This document shows, piece after piece, positions 40,256-49,587 of a stretch of DNA of 64,000 nucleotides (position 1 is the first letter of the stretch; each line of letters starts with the position of its first letter). Source of the stretch: CATOSP01 sp965204715 (GTDB lineage Bacteria > Chloroflexota > Dehalococcoidia > Lucifugimonadales > UBA3495); NCBI GenBank assembly GCA_965204715.1, contig OZ242009.1:1798001-1862000 (forward strand). The letters are read 5' to 3'. The notes beneath the pieces are model-generated. The model saw only the letters and a program-made list of their open reading frames with translations, was not told the origin of the DNA and searched no databases. Made by a program: the position numbers and the translations under genes.

Positions 40256-41194
40256 ATGAAGGTAGGATTCATCGGCCTGGGCACTATGGGTAGCAGCATG
40301 GCCTACAACGCGCTGCGGGGCGGCAACGAAATGGTGGTCCACGACATCCGGCGCGAGGCCGCCACGCGCCACCTGGAAGCGGGAGCGGAATGGGCCGACA
40401 CGCCCAGGGAGGTGGCTGAGGCCAGCGAGATAGTATTCACGTCCCTTCCCGGCCCCGTTGAGGTGGAGGCCGTGGCTCTGGGTGAGGACGGAACATTCCA
40501 GGGCCTGAGCGAGGGCAAGGTGTACTTCGACCTGAGCACCAGCACCCCCAACCTGATCCGCCGCATCCACGAGGAGGGCGCGGCCCGGGGCATCCACGTT
40601 CTTGACGCCCCTGTCAGCGGAGGGCCGGAAGGGGCGCGCACGCGGAACCTGGCCATCTGGGTCGGTGGCGACAAGGAGGTTTTCGACCGCTGTAAGCGTG
40701 TACTGGACTCCATCGGCGACAAGGCATATTACGTCGGTCCCATCGGCTGCGGCGCGGTGGCCAAGCTGGTGCACAACTGCGCCGGGTACATGATCCAGTG
40801 TGCGTTGGCCGAGGTATTCACCATGGGCGTCAAGGCCGGGGTGGAGCCGATGGCATTGTGGCAGGCCGTCCGAAAGGGCGCTTCGGGACGCCGGGGGCCT
40901 TTCGAGGGTCTTGCCCAGCACCTGCTGCCGGGCAAGTTCGACCCACCCGACTTCGCCCTGCGCCTGGCCCGCAAGGACGTTGACCTCGCCGTGGGCGTCG
41001 GCCGGGAGTACGACGTACCCATGAAGATAGCAACCATCGCCTTGCAGGAGCTTACCGAGGCCCTGAACCGGGGCTGGGGCGAGCGCGACTCCAGGGTCGC
41101 CATGCTCCTCCAGGAAGAACGCGCCGGCATAGAGGTCCGCGTCGATGACGACGAGTTGCGGCGCGTCCTGGAAGAGGAACGCGCCCAGGGCTGA
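40256..41194 (+). CDS. Beta-hydroxyacid dehydrogenase (3-hydroxyisobutyrate / tartronate semialdehyde reductase family)
   Basis: The 312-residue protein has GGAGG 5 nt before the ATG. The NAD(P) motif is KVGFIGLGTMGSSMAYNALR, the substrate motif LDAPVSGGPEGARTRNLAIW, and the catalytic Lys lies in CGAVAKLVHNCAGYM. The family oxidises 3-hydroxyisobutyrate or reduces tartronate semialdehyde; the sequence does not decide between them. It ends 5 nt before the convergent DUF2182 gene. Confidence 0.88.
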   Translation: MKVGFIGLGTMGSSMAYNALRGGNEMVVHDIRREAATRHLEAGAEWADTPREVAEASEIVFTSLPGPVEVEAVALGEDGTFQGLSEGKVYFDLSTSTPNLIRRIHEEGAARGIHVLDAPVSGGPEGARTRNLAIWVGGDKEVFDRCKRVLDSIGDKAYYVGPIGCGAVAKLVHNCAGYMIQCALAEVFTMGVKAGVEPMALWQAVRKGASGRRGPFEGLAQHLLPGKFDPPDFALRLARKDVDLAVGVGREYDVPMKIATIALQELTEALNRGWGERDSRVAMLLQEERAGIEVRVDDDELRRVLEEERAQG

Positions 41195-41199
41195 TTGGG

Positions 41200-41961
41200 T
41201 CAGAGGCCCAGGTTGAAAGCGGTCAGCAGTCCGGCGGCGATGATGGCAACGCCCAGCGGACTGCTCAACCGCCGACCCCAGGGCAGGTTCTTCTCCACGG
41301 CCATTACTGCGCCCAGGGCCAGCATCCACCCGATGCTGCCCGACCCCACGGCAAACATGAGCAGCATCAGCGACCAGCAGCAGCCCAGGCAGTAGAGGCC
41401 GTGACTCAGGCCAAGCCGGAACGCCTGCTGTGAAGCCGCCGTGCCATGCCAATGCTCCGCGATGAAGCTCATGGGTGAACGGCACTTGTCCAGGCAGTGG
41501 CGCTTCAGTGGCGTGAACTGGTACACCCCGGCAAGAACCAGTATGGCCGCGCCGATGGCCCGGGCGCTGGAGTCAAGGACCGGTACTCGGTATATCCCAT
41601 GGTGGAGCGCCAAGTCTGCCAGGTGGACCAGCACTCCGAACGCCACCCAGATGGTGATGTAGCCCCCGATCAGCAGGAACACCAGCCAAAGCCGTTCCGC
41701 CCTGTCCCGTACCATGCGATGGAAGATGGTGATCAGGGGCAGGCTGGTGGGCAGCATCATGGCAAACACCATCAACGTCCACCCGGCAAGGAAGAAGCCC
41801 AGAAACGCCGCATCTTCCCGGGAAACGCTGGCAAGGGCGTTGTGTTCCAGGAAGCGGGCGTAGGGAGACTTGCCCCAGGCCCACAGGCTGAACCACGCCA
41901 GCCCCACAACTGCAACCAGCAGCGCAAGGAGGAGCCGGTCGTTTCGTGCCTGTGGCCGCAT
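41200..41961 (-). CDS. DUF2182-family metal-binding membrane protein
   Basis: The 253-residue protein has seven or so hydrophobic helices. The DUF2182 signatures are FFLAGWTLMVFAMMLPTSLP (the M-x-x-P region), the segment VYQFTPLKRHCLDKCRSPMS, and HGLYCLGCCWSLMLLMFAVG. Conserved Cys/His/Met residues suggest metal binding. Role unknown; members sometimes lie near copper or respiratory genes. Confidence 0.85.
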   Translation of the reverse strand: MRPQARNDRLLLALLVAVVGLAWFSLWAWGKSPYARFLEHNALASVSREDAAFLGFFLAGWTLMVFAMMLPTSLPLITIFHRMVRDRAERLWLVFLLIGGYITIWVAFGVLVHLADLALHHGIYRVPVLDSSARAIGAAILVLAGVYQFTPLKRHCLDKCRSPMSFIAEHWHGTAASQQAFRLGLSHGLYCLGCCWSLMLLMFAVGSGSIGWMLALGAVMAVEKNLPWGRRLSSPLGVAIIAAGLLTAFNLGL

Positions 41962-42091
41962 TAACTTTCAGAAACAGTTAATCTGAACAGCCGGGGATAC
42001 TGGCAATAGGCGAGGAGCATCTCTACCAGGGGGCGCGTACTCTGGGAATTAGACGCCGATTTGAACCAGCTTGAACGTGGCCAGCTTGTTG

Positions 42092-43603
42092 CTACTGGCG
42101 CTGCCACCGCAGGTCGGGCTGGCGGGCGGCGCGGGCCTCGTCGAGGCGGGAGACTGGCGTGGTGTGGGGCGCGTTGCGCACCAAGTCCGGGTCCTCGTCG
42201 GCCTCGCTGTCGATGTCCCGCATGGCCTGGATGAAGGCGTCCAGCGTTTCCTTGGTCTCCGACTCGGTAGGTTCCACCATCAATGCCTCGTGGACAATGA
42301 GGGGGAAGTACATAGTCGGGGCGTGGAACCCGTAGTCCAGCAGCCGCTTGGCGATTTCCAACCCGCTGACGCCCCGGCCCCGCTGCCAGTCCGCGGAGAA
42401 GACTACCTCGTGCATACAGGTGCGGTCATAGGGGATGAGATACTTGTCGCGCAGCGACTCCATAATGTAGTTGGCGTTGAGGACGGCGTTGGCGCTGATG
42501 GCCTCGATTCCCTCCTTGCCCAGGGTTCGGATGTAGGTGTAAGCGCGGACCAGCACCCCGAAGTTGCCGTGGAAGCTGCTCATCTTCCCGATGGAGTTCT
42601 CCGGTGTTGAGAGGGTATATTCTCCATTTGTATTCCCGCCACCGCCCCACTGTTCCTCCTCCTTTCCATTCCCGCCGCCGTTACGCGACACCACCGGTGA
42701 GGGCAGGTAGGACGCAAGCTCTTCTGAGACGCACACCGGCCCGGCGCCCGGACCGCCGCCGCCGTGGGGAGTGCTGAAGGTCTTGTGCAGGTTCAGGTGA
42801 ATGACGTCGAAACCCAGCGCGCCGAGCTTGACCCTCCCCAGCAGGGCGTTCATGTTGGCCCCGTCGCCGTAGACCAGGCCCCCGGCCTCATGGACGATGC
42901 GGCACACCTCCAGGATGCCAGTGTCGAACAGGCCAAGAGTGCTCGGGAGGGTGATCATTATCCCGGCCAAGTCCGGCCCTGCGAGGTCGTGGAGGGCTTC
43001 CAGGTCCACGTTGCCCTGGTCGTCCGAGGCCACGGTCACCACCTCGAATCCGGCCATCGCCGCCGAGGCTGGGTTGGTGCCGTGGGCGCTGTCGGGAATG
43101 GCCACCTTCAACCGGGCCGTGTCTCCCCGGGCGTGGTGGTATGCCCGCATCATCAGCATCCCGGCAAGCTCGCCGTGCGCCCCTGCCAGGGTTGACAGGG
43201 ACACACCGGGCAGTCCAGTTATCTCCCCAAGATAACCCTGGAGTTGGTGGAGCATCTCCAGCGCACCCTGGGACTGCTCACCCGGTTGTAGAGGATGGAT
43301 TGCGGCGAAGCCGGGCTGGAATGCCGCCTCGTCGTTAATCTTGGGGTTGTACTTCATCGTACAACTGCCCAGGGGATAGAAGTGGGTATCAATGGAGAAG
43401 TTCAACTGGCTCAGGGCTGTGAAGTACTGGACCACCTCCGGCTCCGACACCTCCGGCAGTTCCAAGTCCCTGCGGAGCAGGGAATCGTCGGGCATGGCCT
43501 GTGGAGGAACGTCTGACTCTGGCAACACCGCGCCCACCCTTCCGGGAACGCTGCGCTCCATGAGCAGCTTGCTGGTATCCCTGGTGCCTCCGCCACGGGC
43601 CAT
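42092..43603 (-). CDS. gcvPB: Glycine dehydrogenase (decarboxylating) subunit 2
   Basis: The 503-residue protein contains the PLP lysine in FDVIHLNLHKTFSTPHGGGG and the glycine-rich ring GGGGPGAGPVCV. YPLGSCTMKYNPK near residue 77 is typical of the subunit. With GcvPA it decarboxylates glycine and passes the aminomethyl group to GcvH. Its ATG shares one base with the gcvPA stop. A low-complexity insert (RNGGGNGKEEEQWGGGGNTN) replaces the short loop usually found before SIGKMSSFHGNFGVLVRA. Confidence 0.92.
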   Translation of the reverse strand: MARGGGTRDTSKLLMERSVPGRVGAVLPESDVPPQAMPDDSLLRRDLELPEVSEPEVVQYFTALSQLNFSIDTHFYPLGSCTMKYNPKINDEAAFQPGFAAIHPLQPGEQSQGALEMLHQLQGYLGEITGLPGVSLSTLAGAHGELAGMLMMRAYHHARGDTARLKVAIPDSAHGTNPASAAMAGFEVVTVASDDQGNVDLEALHDLAGPDLAGIMITLPSTLGLFDTGILEVCRIVHEAGGLVYGDGANMNALLGRVKLGALGFDVIHLNLHKTFSTPHGGGGPGAGPVCVSEELASYLPSPVVSRNGGGNGKEEEQWGGGGNTNGEYTLSTPENSIGKMSSFHGNFGVLVRAYTYIRTLGKEGIEAISANAVLNANYIMESLRDKYLIPYDRTCMHEVVFSADWQRGRGVSGLEIAKRLLDYGFHAPTMYFPLIVHEALMVEPTESETKETLDAFIQAMRDIDSEADEDPDLVRNAPHTTPVSRLDEARAARQPDLRWQRQ

Positions 43604-44955
43604 TAGTTGTACTCCCCAAGAGCGGTTACCAGCGCGTCAATATCGGCGCGGGTGTTCATCTCGGTCACACAGAGGAGCATCCCGTCGGGAATCCCCTCCC
43701 CCCCGCTTTCTCCGTCAGGACTCACGTCCAAGCCGCCCAGGATATTTCTCTCCAGCAGGTGGCGGTTGATGTCGGCCGGTGGACCGGGACACTGGATCAC
43801 GAACTCCTGGAAAAATGTGCCCTGTAGCGGCCCAGCCCCCAGATCCGGCATTTGGTAGCCGGGCAATTTGGCGATCTCTCCGGCGGCGTAGTGGGCCTTC
43901 TGGTAGCAGAGCTCTGCTACCTGGCGCAGTCCTTGTTTGCCCAGCGCCGCCAGGTAGATGGTCGATGCCAGGGCGTAAAGGGCCTCGTTGGTGCAGATGT
44001 TGCTGGTGGCCCGCTCCCGGCGTATGTGCTGCTCCCTGGTCTGGAGGGTCAGTACGTACCCCGTCCGGCCCTGGCTGTCCACGGTGCGGCCGGAAAGGCG
44101 GCTCGGCATCTGCCGGATGTACTGCTGCTTGGTCGAGAACAGCCCCACGTATGGCCCGCCGAAGCTCGCCGGAATGCCCAGGGGCTGTCCCTCGCCGGTA
44201 ACGATGTCCGCGCCGTAGTGTCCCGGCGGGTTGAACATTCCCATGGCTATCGGGTCTGCTGAGACCACGATCAACGCGCCGCTGTCGTGGGCCTGTTTGG
44301 TCAAGCTCTCAAGGTCTTCCAGGTAGCCGTAGAAGTTGGGGTACTGGACCACCAAGCAGGAAGTAGCGTCGTCAATGCCGGGAGAGGCGGGGGACACGGC
44401 GTTCAGCTCGATGCCCTGGGACTGGCAGTACGTCCGTACCACTTGGAAGTAGGCGGGAGAGACGGTGTTGGCAACGGCTACCTTGCTGCGGCGCGTCACG
44501 CGGCACGCCATCAGGACGGCCTCGGCCAGGCTGGTTGCCCCGTCATACATCCCGGCGTTGGCCACCTCCATGCCGTACAGGCTGCTGATGAGTGTCTGGA
44601 ACTCGTAGATCACCTGGAGAGTCCCTTGGCTGGCCTCGGCCTGGTAGGGAGTGTATGCCGTCAGGAACTCGCCCCGGGTCATCAACGCTTTGACTATGGA
44701 GGGGATGAAGTGGTTGTACGCACCCGCGCCGAGGAATGACGGCCCGCTGCCCAGGGGCCGGTTGCGGGACGCCAGTTCCGCCAGTTCCCGCTGTACGTCC
44801 AACTCCGACATCGGAGCCGGAAGGTCCAGGGACGGGTTGCGGAACGCCTCCGGGATGTCCCGGAACAGGTCGTTGATGGAGTCCACGCCCACGGCGGCAA
44901 GCATCTCCGCCTGCTCTTCCGGGGTGTTGGGGATGTAGTGGGACTGGAGGGTCAT
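43603..44955 (-). CDS. gcvPA: Glycine dehydrogenase (decarboxylating) subunit 1
   Basis: The 450-residue protein has GGAG 8 nt before the ATG. Family segments include IPNTPEEQAEMLAAVGVDSI, FLGAGAYNHFIPSIVKALMT, TAYTPYQAEASQGTLQVIYE and EVANAGMYDGATSLAEAVLM. It forms the P-protein with GcvPB. Near residues 367-376 a left-module copy of the dispersed repeat is read as YQMPDLGAGPLQG, at a loop that is shorter in other family members as I recall them. Confidence 0.92.
   Translation of the reverse strand: MTLQSHYIPNTPEEQAEMLAAVGVDSINDLFRDIPEAFRNPSLDLPAPMSELDVQRELAELASRNRPLGSGPSFLGAGAYNHFIPSIVKALMTRGEFLTAYTPYQAEASQGTLQVIYEFQTLISSLYGMEVANAGMYDGATSLAEAVLMACRVTRRSKVAVANTVSPAYFQVVRTYCQSQGIELNAVSPASPGIDDATSCLVVQYPNFYGYLEDLESLTKQAHDSGALIVVSADPIAMGMFNPPGHYGADIVTGEGQPLGIPASFGGPYVGLFSTKQQYIRQMPSRLSGRTVDSQGRTGYVLTLQTREQHIRRERATSNICTNEALYALASTIYLAALGKQGLRQVAELCYQKAHYAAGEIAKLPGYQMPDLGAGPLQGTFFQEFVIQCPGPPADINRHLLERNILGGLDVSPDGESGGEGIPDGMLLCVTEMNTRADIDALVTALGEYN
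43829..43857 (+). repeat. Dispersed repeat, left module inside gcvPA
   Basis: GGCCCAGCCCCCAGATCCGG then CATTTGG. It differs from the copy at 58789 in about four of 27 bases and is read in the Pro-Asp-Leu frame. Confidence 0.6.
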
Positions 44956-45010
44956 CAGGAAGTCTCCGGATTTCCGCGAAAGCGGGAACGGCGGTAAGGG
45001 GCGATTAGGA

Positions 45011-45403
45011 TTAGTGAAGTCCGGCGGTGTAGGTCTCGTACTCCGCGGCAGACATCAGGCTTTCCAGTTCCGCCGGGTCACTCAGGGACACGCGCAGCAG
45101 CCAGCCCTCGCCGAATGGGTCTTCATTGGCAAGCTCCGGTTCGTTGGCCAGCCGCTCGTTGACCTCGACGACGCTGCCGCTGGCCGGGGCGAACAGGTCC
45201 GAGACGGCCTTGACCGACTCGACTTCACCCATCTTCTCCAGTTGCTTCAGGAGGTCGCCCACCTGGGGAAGCTCGAAGTATACGATGTCCCCCAACTGGT
45301 CCTGGGCGTATACGGTAATTCCGGCCAGGGCGCGCTCGGTGTCGCCATCCTCGACCTTGATCCATTCGTGCTCGCTGGTGTACTTGCGGTCGTCGGGGTT
45401 CAA
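45011..45403 (-). CDS. gcvH: Glycine cleavage system H protein
   Basis: The 130-residue lipoyl protein starts at TTG with AGGAGG 11 nt upstream (NPDDRKYTSEHEWIKVEDGD). The lipoylated Lys lies in GEVESVKAVSDLFAPASG. YAQDQLGDIVYFELPQVGD and the C-terminal DPFGEGWLLRVSLSDPAELE complete the fold. It shuttles the aminomethyl group from GcvP to GcvT. Confidence 0.95.
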   Translation of the reverse strand: MNPDDRKYTSEHEWIKVEDGDTERALAGITVYAQDQLGDIVYFELPQVGDLLKQLEKMGEVESVKAVSDLFAPASGSVVEVNERLANEPELANEDPFGEGWLLRVSLSDPAELESLMSAAEYETYTAGLH

Positions 45404-45490
45404 TTGGTTCGTGGCCTCCTGCCGCTGAGAGTTAGGACCTCTTTGGATGTCCCGGGCCCCTCTGTGCCGAGGGTCCGCCTTCTGTAGCTC

Positions 45491-46594
45491 TTAGGTGGCT
45501 GTCCTGGGCCGGGTGTAGAAGGGCATCCCAACCACCTGGGCGGTGGCGATGCGTCCCCTAATGTCCACTTCCAGCGTGACTCCGGCCTCTGCAAAAGCCG
45601 ACTCAACGTAGCCCATAGCAATGCTGGTGTCAAGGGTAGGGGAATAGCTGCCACTGGTCACCCGACCCACGGCCCGGCCCTGGGCCAGGATTGGGTATTC
45701 GGCCCTGGGGGCGCTCCGGCCCGGCAGGGAAAGCCCGATGAGCTTCCGTTCGGTCCCATTGGCGTGCTGTGCTTGCAGAGTCTCGCAGCCGACATACTCC
45801 TTGTCGAACCGGACGAAGCGTTCCAGGCCCGCTTCAATGGGGGTAGTAGACTCGTCGATCTCATGACCATGCAGGGGCAGGGCGGCTTCCAGGCGCAGCA
45901 CGTCCCGCGCGCCCAGCCCGCACGGGACGGCCCCCATGCCCTGAAGGGTCTGCCACAGTTCCACGGCCCGGTCCGCTGCGACCACGATCTCGAAACCGGT
46001 CTCGCCGGTGTACCCGGTGCGTCCCACGTATGCGGGGTGACCCTGGAAGGTGGTCTCCATCGCGGCGAAGGGCCGCAGCGAGGATGGATTGCTCTCGAAG
46101 ATGCCGTCAATGAGGCCGGGGGTGTCCGGTCCCTGGAAGGCGACTAGAGCTGTTGCGGTGGTCAGGTCGTCAATCTGGCAGCCGCCTGGGAACTTTTCAT
46201 CGGCCCAGCGGTGGAGCCACGCCACCGCCGCGGAGCGGTTGCCCGCGTTGGGGATGAGCAGGTATCGGTCCTCGGCAAGGCGGTAGAAGATGGTGTCGTC
46301 GATGATGCCGCCCGTCTCGTTGCACATCAGGCAATAGCGGGCGCGTCCCTCCCGCAGGCCCGCCACGTTGCCGGTTAGGACCCATTCCAGCAGGTCGGTT
46401 GCCTGCTCGCCCGAGATGTAAATCCGGCCCATGTGGGACACGTCGAAAATGCCGGATGCGGTGCGCACGGCCTTCACCTCGGCCAGCGTCCCGGAATACT
46501 GCACTGGCATGTCCCAGCCGCCGAAGGGCACTATGCGCGCGCCAAGGGCAACGTGAGTGTCGTAAAGGGTTGTCCGTGAGTTGGGTGAGGACAA
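45491..46594 (-). CDS. gcvT: Glycine cleavage system T protein (aminomethyltransferase)
   Basis: The 367-residue protein starts at TTG (46592-46594) with AAGGAC upstream; the next residues (SSPNSRTTLYDTHVALGARI) fit the family start, and no ATG precedes it. Tetrahydrofolate-binding segments include VPFGGWDMPVQYSGTLAEVK, FDVSHMGRIYISG and the late GCETLQAQHANGTERKLIGL. It is the first gene of gcvT-gcvH-gcvPA-gcvPB, all closely spaced. No glycine riboswitch is apparent upstream. Confidence 0.94.
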   Translation of the reverse strand: MSSPNSRTTLYDTHVALGARIVPFGGWDMPVQYSGTLAEVKAVRTASGIFDVSHMGRIYISGEQATDLLEWVLTGNVAGLREGRARYCLMCNETGGIIDDTIFYRLAEDRYLLIPNAGNRSAAVAWLHRWADEKFPGGCQIDDLTTATALVAFQGPDTPGLIDGIFESNPSSLRPFAAMETTFQGHPAYVGRTGYTGETGFEIVVAADRAVELWQTLQGMGAVPCGLGARDVLRLEAALPLHGHEIDESTTPIEAGLERFVRFDKEYVGCETLQAQHANGTERKLIGLSLPGRSAPRAEYPILAQGRAVGRVTSGSYSPTLDTSIAMGYVESAFAEAGVTLEVDIRGRIATAQVVGMPFYTRPRTAT

Positions 46595-46646
46595 GTGAGC
46601 GAGGTGTCCTTCCGTTAGAGTCTGACGGTATGCGTACTGTCGTGAC

Positions 46647-46674
46647 TGGTGTTACACCACAAATGATATATGGA
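46647..46674 (+). repeat. Direct repeat flanking the permease gene (left copy)
   Basis: 28-bp sequence beginning TGGTGTTACACCAC and ending AAATGATATATGGA; it matches 48556-48583 in 24 of 28 positions in the same orientation. It includes the small palindrome TGGTGTTACACCA. Confidence 0.6.
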
Positions 46675-46722
46675 GTGACGGAGTTGCGCAACGGCGCGTT
46701 TACCCGCCGCCCAGGCGTTGAA

Positions 46723-48474
46723 TCAGGTGCTGCCCTCGACCTGGACTGTGACGATGTCCACGCCGTGGAACTTCTGGTGGCGTACAGCAGAGGCGTGGTG
46801 TCGCAACAGCCTGAGAGAAAGATCATCGACTGTTGGTATGGAGGCTTCGTCGGTCAGGTACGCCAACTGGTCCTCGACGTTCTCCTGTCGCGTTGTGGAT
46901 ACGAACTCCATCTCCACCATTCCCGCCTGGGGCCGTGCGTTGATGATCAGGCGCGGAGGCATCGAGTTGTCAGTATCGTCTCCCTGCGTCTGCAGACTGG
47001 CGAGCGTTTCTTCTCCGGCAGCCCGCAGCCGCAGCGTGGAGGTCTCGTTCCATGACAGCCTGGTTGCCAGTTGGGTAAGAAACGCATCGATCGCGGGTAG
47101 CGAGGCCATGTCCAGCGTGACCTGGAGTCGGGCGCGGCGCGAACTGCTCGCTTCGAGCAGGAGTGTCATGCCGATCGCAACTACGGCGCCGATCGTGACT
47201 CCATTACCGAGCAGTGCGCCCAACTCATCGCCAAGGAGGTTCCGCATGACGGGGTGGTCCTGGAGACCCAGGCCCAACGCGCTGGCGAGCGCGACAACCA
47301 GCACGCGCCTGGGGTCCAGGCCATCCCGTAGGATCGTCTGCCATCCGTTGACGAAGTACATTCCCATGGCGAGCATCAGGTAAGCGCCCAACACGGGTCC
47401 GGGGATCGTTAGCAGGAGGGCGGCAAGTTTTGAGAAGAACGCCAGCGCTACCAGGACGATCGCCGCGCTGACGCCGACTCGACGGGCGGCGACGCCGGTG
47501 AGGTTGATCAGCGATAGACTGAATGAGGAAAAGGACATCGGGGGCAGAGTGTGTGTGATGCCGGCCAACAACATGCCGATGCCGTTGACGCTTACCATGC
47601 CCTGGATCTGGCGGAAATCAATCGCCCGCGGCCTTCGTCTGGACCCCTGCTGGATCGCAACGCCGTCGCTGATCGTCTTGATTCCGAGCACCAGGGTGAG
47701 AATCGCAAAGGAGGGCAGGAGCGCCCAGAACTCCTTGCCAGGCTTGAGATCGAAACCCAACGCCGGCAGCTCGGGGATGCCGAACCAGGGAGAGCTGATA
47801 ATTCGGTCCGCGTCGATCAGGCCGAATGCAGCGGCGACTACGCATCCGGCCAGGATACTGATGAACGGCCCGACGAGACGCCAGAGTCCGCTGGCGCGCA
47901 GCGTCACGATCACCAGGACCAACAGCGTCGTTCCGGCGATCACCGGGCCGGCGACCGCCGGCGCGCCGGCGGGCAGGTCCTGAACGCTATCGAACGAGAT
48001 GGGCAAAACGCTGACGGCGATCAGCATCATCACCGTCCCCGTGACGACCGGCGTGAAGATTCGGCGTAGTATTGGCAGCCACCAGGCGAGCGCTAGTTGT
48101 ACCACGCAGCAGACGGCCAGCAGGCTTGCGAGCGTCGATGGTCCGGCCGCTGAGACAGTTGCCACCATGACCCCGATGAACAGCGCCGCAGGAGAGGTGA
48201 GCACAATATGGCCTGCGCCGAATCGGCCGGCCTGGATCGCTTGCAGCGCAGTGATCACTGCGCTGACCAGCAGTGCGGCGAAGATGCCCCAGGTCAGATA
48301 GCTATCATCGAGCCCGGAAGAGCGAATCGCGACCACCACGTTCAGCACCGTCGGCGCGAGCACGAGCACAGCGCCCTGGAGTCCGGTCACCAATGCGACC
48401 GGCAGAGAACAGGCCTCCTCGGGCTCGAATCGTATGGGCTGTCCGGCGCTCCTGGCAGTCAATTGGTTGGCCAA
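46723..48474 (-). CDS. SLC23 (xanthine/uracil/ascorbate-type) permease with a C-terminal HATPase-like domain
   Basis: The first 445 of 583 residues are a nucleobase permease: twelve to fourteen helices, GHIVLTSPAALFIGVMVATV near helix 3, a QLALAWWLPILRRIFTPVVT family segment, and NGIGMLLAGITHTLPPMSFS near helix 10. The last 140 residues (VTLDMASLPAIDAFLTQLAT, LRAAGEETLASLQTQ, LSLRLLRHHASAVRHQKFHG) look like an anti-sigma-type serine kinase or HATPase_c_2 domain. Substrate and any regulatory role are unknown. The gene is flanked by imperfect 28-bp direct repeats. Confidence 0.8.
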   Translation of the reverse strand: MANQLTARSAGQPIRFEPEEACSLPVALVTGLQGAVLVLAPTVLNVVVAIRSSGLDDSYLTWGIFAALLVSAVITALQAIQAGRFGAGHIVLTSPAALFIGVMVATVSAAGPSTLASLLAVCCVVQLALAWWLPILRRIFTPVVTGTVMMLIAVSVLPISFDSVQDLPAGAPAVAGPVIAGTTLLVLVIVTLRASGLWRLVGPFISILAGCVVAAAFGLIDADRIISSPWFGIPELPALGFDLKPGKEFWALLPSFAILTLVLGIKTISDGVAIQQGSRRRPRAIDFRQIQGMVSVNGIGMLLAGITHTLPPMSFSSFSLSLINLTGVAARRVGVSAAIVLVALAFFSKLAALLLTIPGPVLGAYLMLAMGMYFVNGWQTILRDGLDPRRVLVVALASALGLGLQDHPVMRNLLGDELGALLGNGVTIGAVVAIGMTLLLEASSSRRARLQVTLDMASLPAIDAFLTQLATRLSWNETSTLRLRAAGEETLASLQTQGDDTDNSMPPRLIINARPQAGMVEMEFVSTTRQENVEDQLAYLTDEASIPTVDDLSLRLLRHHASAVRHQKFHGVDIVTVQVEGST

Positions 48475-48555
48475 TCTCCCGGTCTCGTGGCTGAGACCCC
48501 GGAAATTTTAGCACACGGGTATAACCTGGCCGTCGCTCTCTTGGTCGGCTTTCTT

Positions 48556-48583
48556 TGGTGTTACGCCAAAAATGATGCATGGA
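48556..48583 (+). repeat. Direct repeat flanking the permease gene (right copy)
   Basis: TGGTGTTACGCCAAAAATG then ATGCATGGA; matches 46647-46674 at 24 of 28 positions. Confidence 0.6.
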
Positions 48584-48627
48584 TTGGAAGGGTGGCGGGT
48601 GCGCTTGCCCGGTGTTTGGCGTTCAGA

Positions 48628-49149
48628 TCAGGCCGCCGGGGTTGGCGGGGGACTCTGAGAGAATCCGACTGGGGACGTGTCGCCGATTTGCAGGGTCTTG
48701 ATTCCTGTGATCTGCCTCAATCGGTCTCTCTCGTATCTTTGACGAATGGTGAAAGGGCGGGGCGCGGCCGACCGGATGCGCTCAAGTTCCGGCAGCATGG
48801 CATCAACTATGTCTATCGTCCTGCTGATTACTTCAACATTGTCGTTGTTTTCGTAGAAATTCTCGTGCAGGCTGTTCGCTCGGTGAGTTGCATCCGATAT
48901 GGCCGGAATGTTGAACTCATCGGCGATCTGGGATCCTATGTCCAGAATGTAGTGGTGGCCCCGGTGCCGCCAGCCCCGCTCCTGGGCGATGGCCTTGAGG
49001 GCATGGGCCATCGCGCCCCACGTCTTTTCTGAAGCCTGGAGACGGCTGTCTCGCGCCAGTTCCTCCTTGGCGTGTTGCAGGAATTGGCGGCTTATCTCCG
49101 TATGGTCGTCGGGGCTTGCCGCTCCGGGCGGCGGCAGCTTCGTCGTCAT
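48628..49149 (-). CDS. PaREP1-like helical protein
   Basis: The 173-residue protein starts at ATG 49147-49149 (GGGGA upstream). Its centre resembles PaREP1/HEPN-like domains: ISRQFLQHAKEELARDSRLQ, ASEKTWGAMAHALKAIAQER, GWRHRGHHYILDIGSQIADE, then RANSLHENFYENN. Proteins of this sort were first noted as repeats in Pyrobaculum and have no clear function. A basic C-terminal region follows. Confidence 0.65.
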   Translation of the reverse strand: MTTKLPPPGAASPDDHTEISRQFLQHAKEELARDSRLQASEKTWGAMAHALKAIAQERGWRHRGHHYILDIGSQIADEFNIPAISDATHRANSLHENFYENNDNVEVISRTIDIVDAMLPELERIRSAAPRPFTIRQRYERDRLRQITGIKTLQIGDTSPVGFSQSPPPTPAA

Positions 49150-49364
49150 TTGGCGGTCCCCTATGGGGTTGATCAAGTACAGGGCAATTGTACCATCGCC
49201 GTACTCTCTCCTCTTGATCGGAGGCAGGGCAATCGCGTCTTGAATCAGCTTGCCGAAATAGCAGCGTTCCACTCCAGGTGGTGTAGCTCAGTGACACTTG
49301 CCCCTTTTCAGGCTCGGATGCACCGTACAATCATATCTTCCCTGGAGATGGATAGAGGCATGGG

Positions 49365-49423
49365 GACTCCATCTGAGAACTCCGCCCCATGCCGGTCGGC
49401 AAGCTCGCCAGGGTCCGTCCCCG
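49365..49423 (-). repeat. Dispersed repeat, diverged full copy (intergenic)
   Basis: GACTCCATCTGAGAACTCC followed by GCCCCATGCCGG, then CAGGGTCCGTCCCCGG. The order of blocks is the same as in the nasB copy at 13460. Confidence 0.6.
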
Positions 49424-49460
49424 GCGAAGTGTCCCTCGTGTGGAGTCCGGCCAATGCGGA

Positions 49461-49486
49461 GGAATCCGTAAAAGTGAGTGGAAATG
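49461..49486 (-). repeat. Segment shared with 18231-18256
   Basis: On the minus strand CATTTCCACTCACTTTTACG plus GATTCC matches 18231-18256 at 23 of 26 positions, and a weaker match continues for roughly 45 bp. Confidence 0.5.
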
Positions 49487-49587
49487 AGAGGAAAAGTAAA
49501 ATTTCTCAGGCGCACACCGGAATAGAGCAAAAATGTCCGCAAATATCCAGTTTTGTTCGGGAAAACAAAAATCAGCGATCAGCCCTA

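Noticed and set aside
46595..46722. Possible glycine riboswitch before gcvT
   Set aside because: The short gap shows no tandem aptamer pattern; only a small palindrome that belongs to the direct repeat is present.
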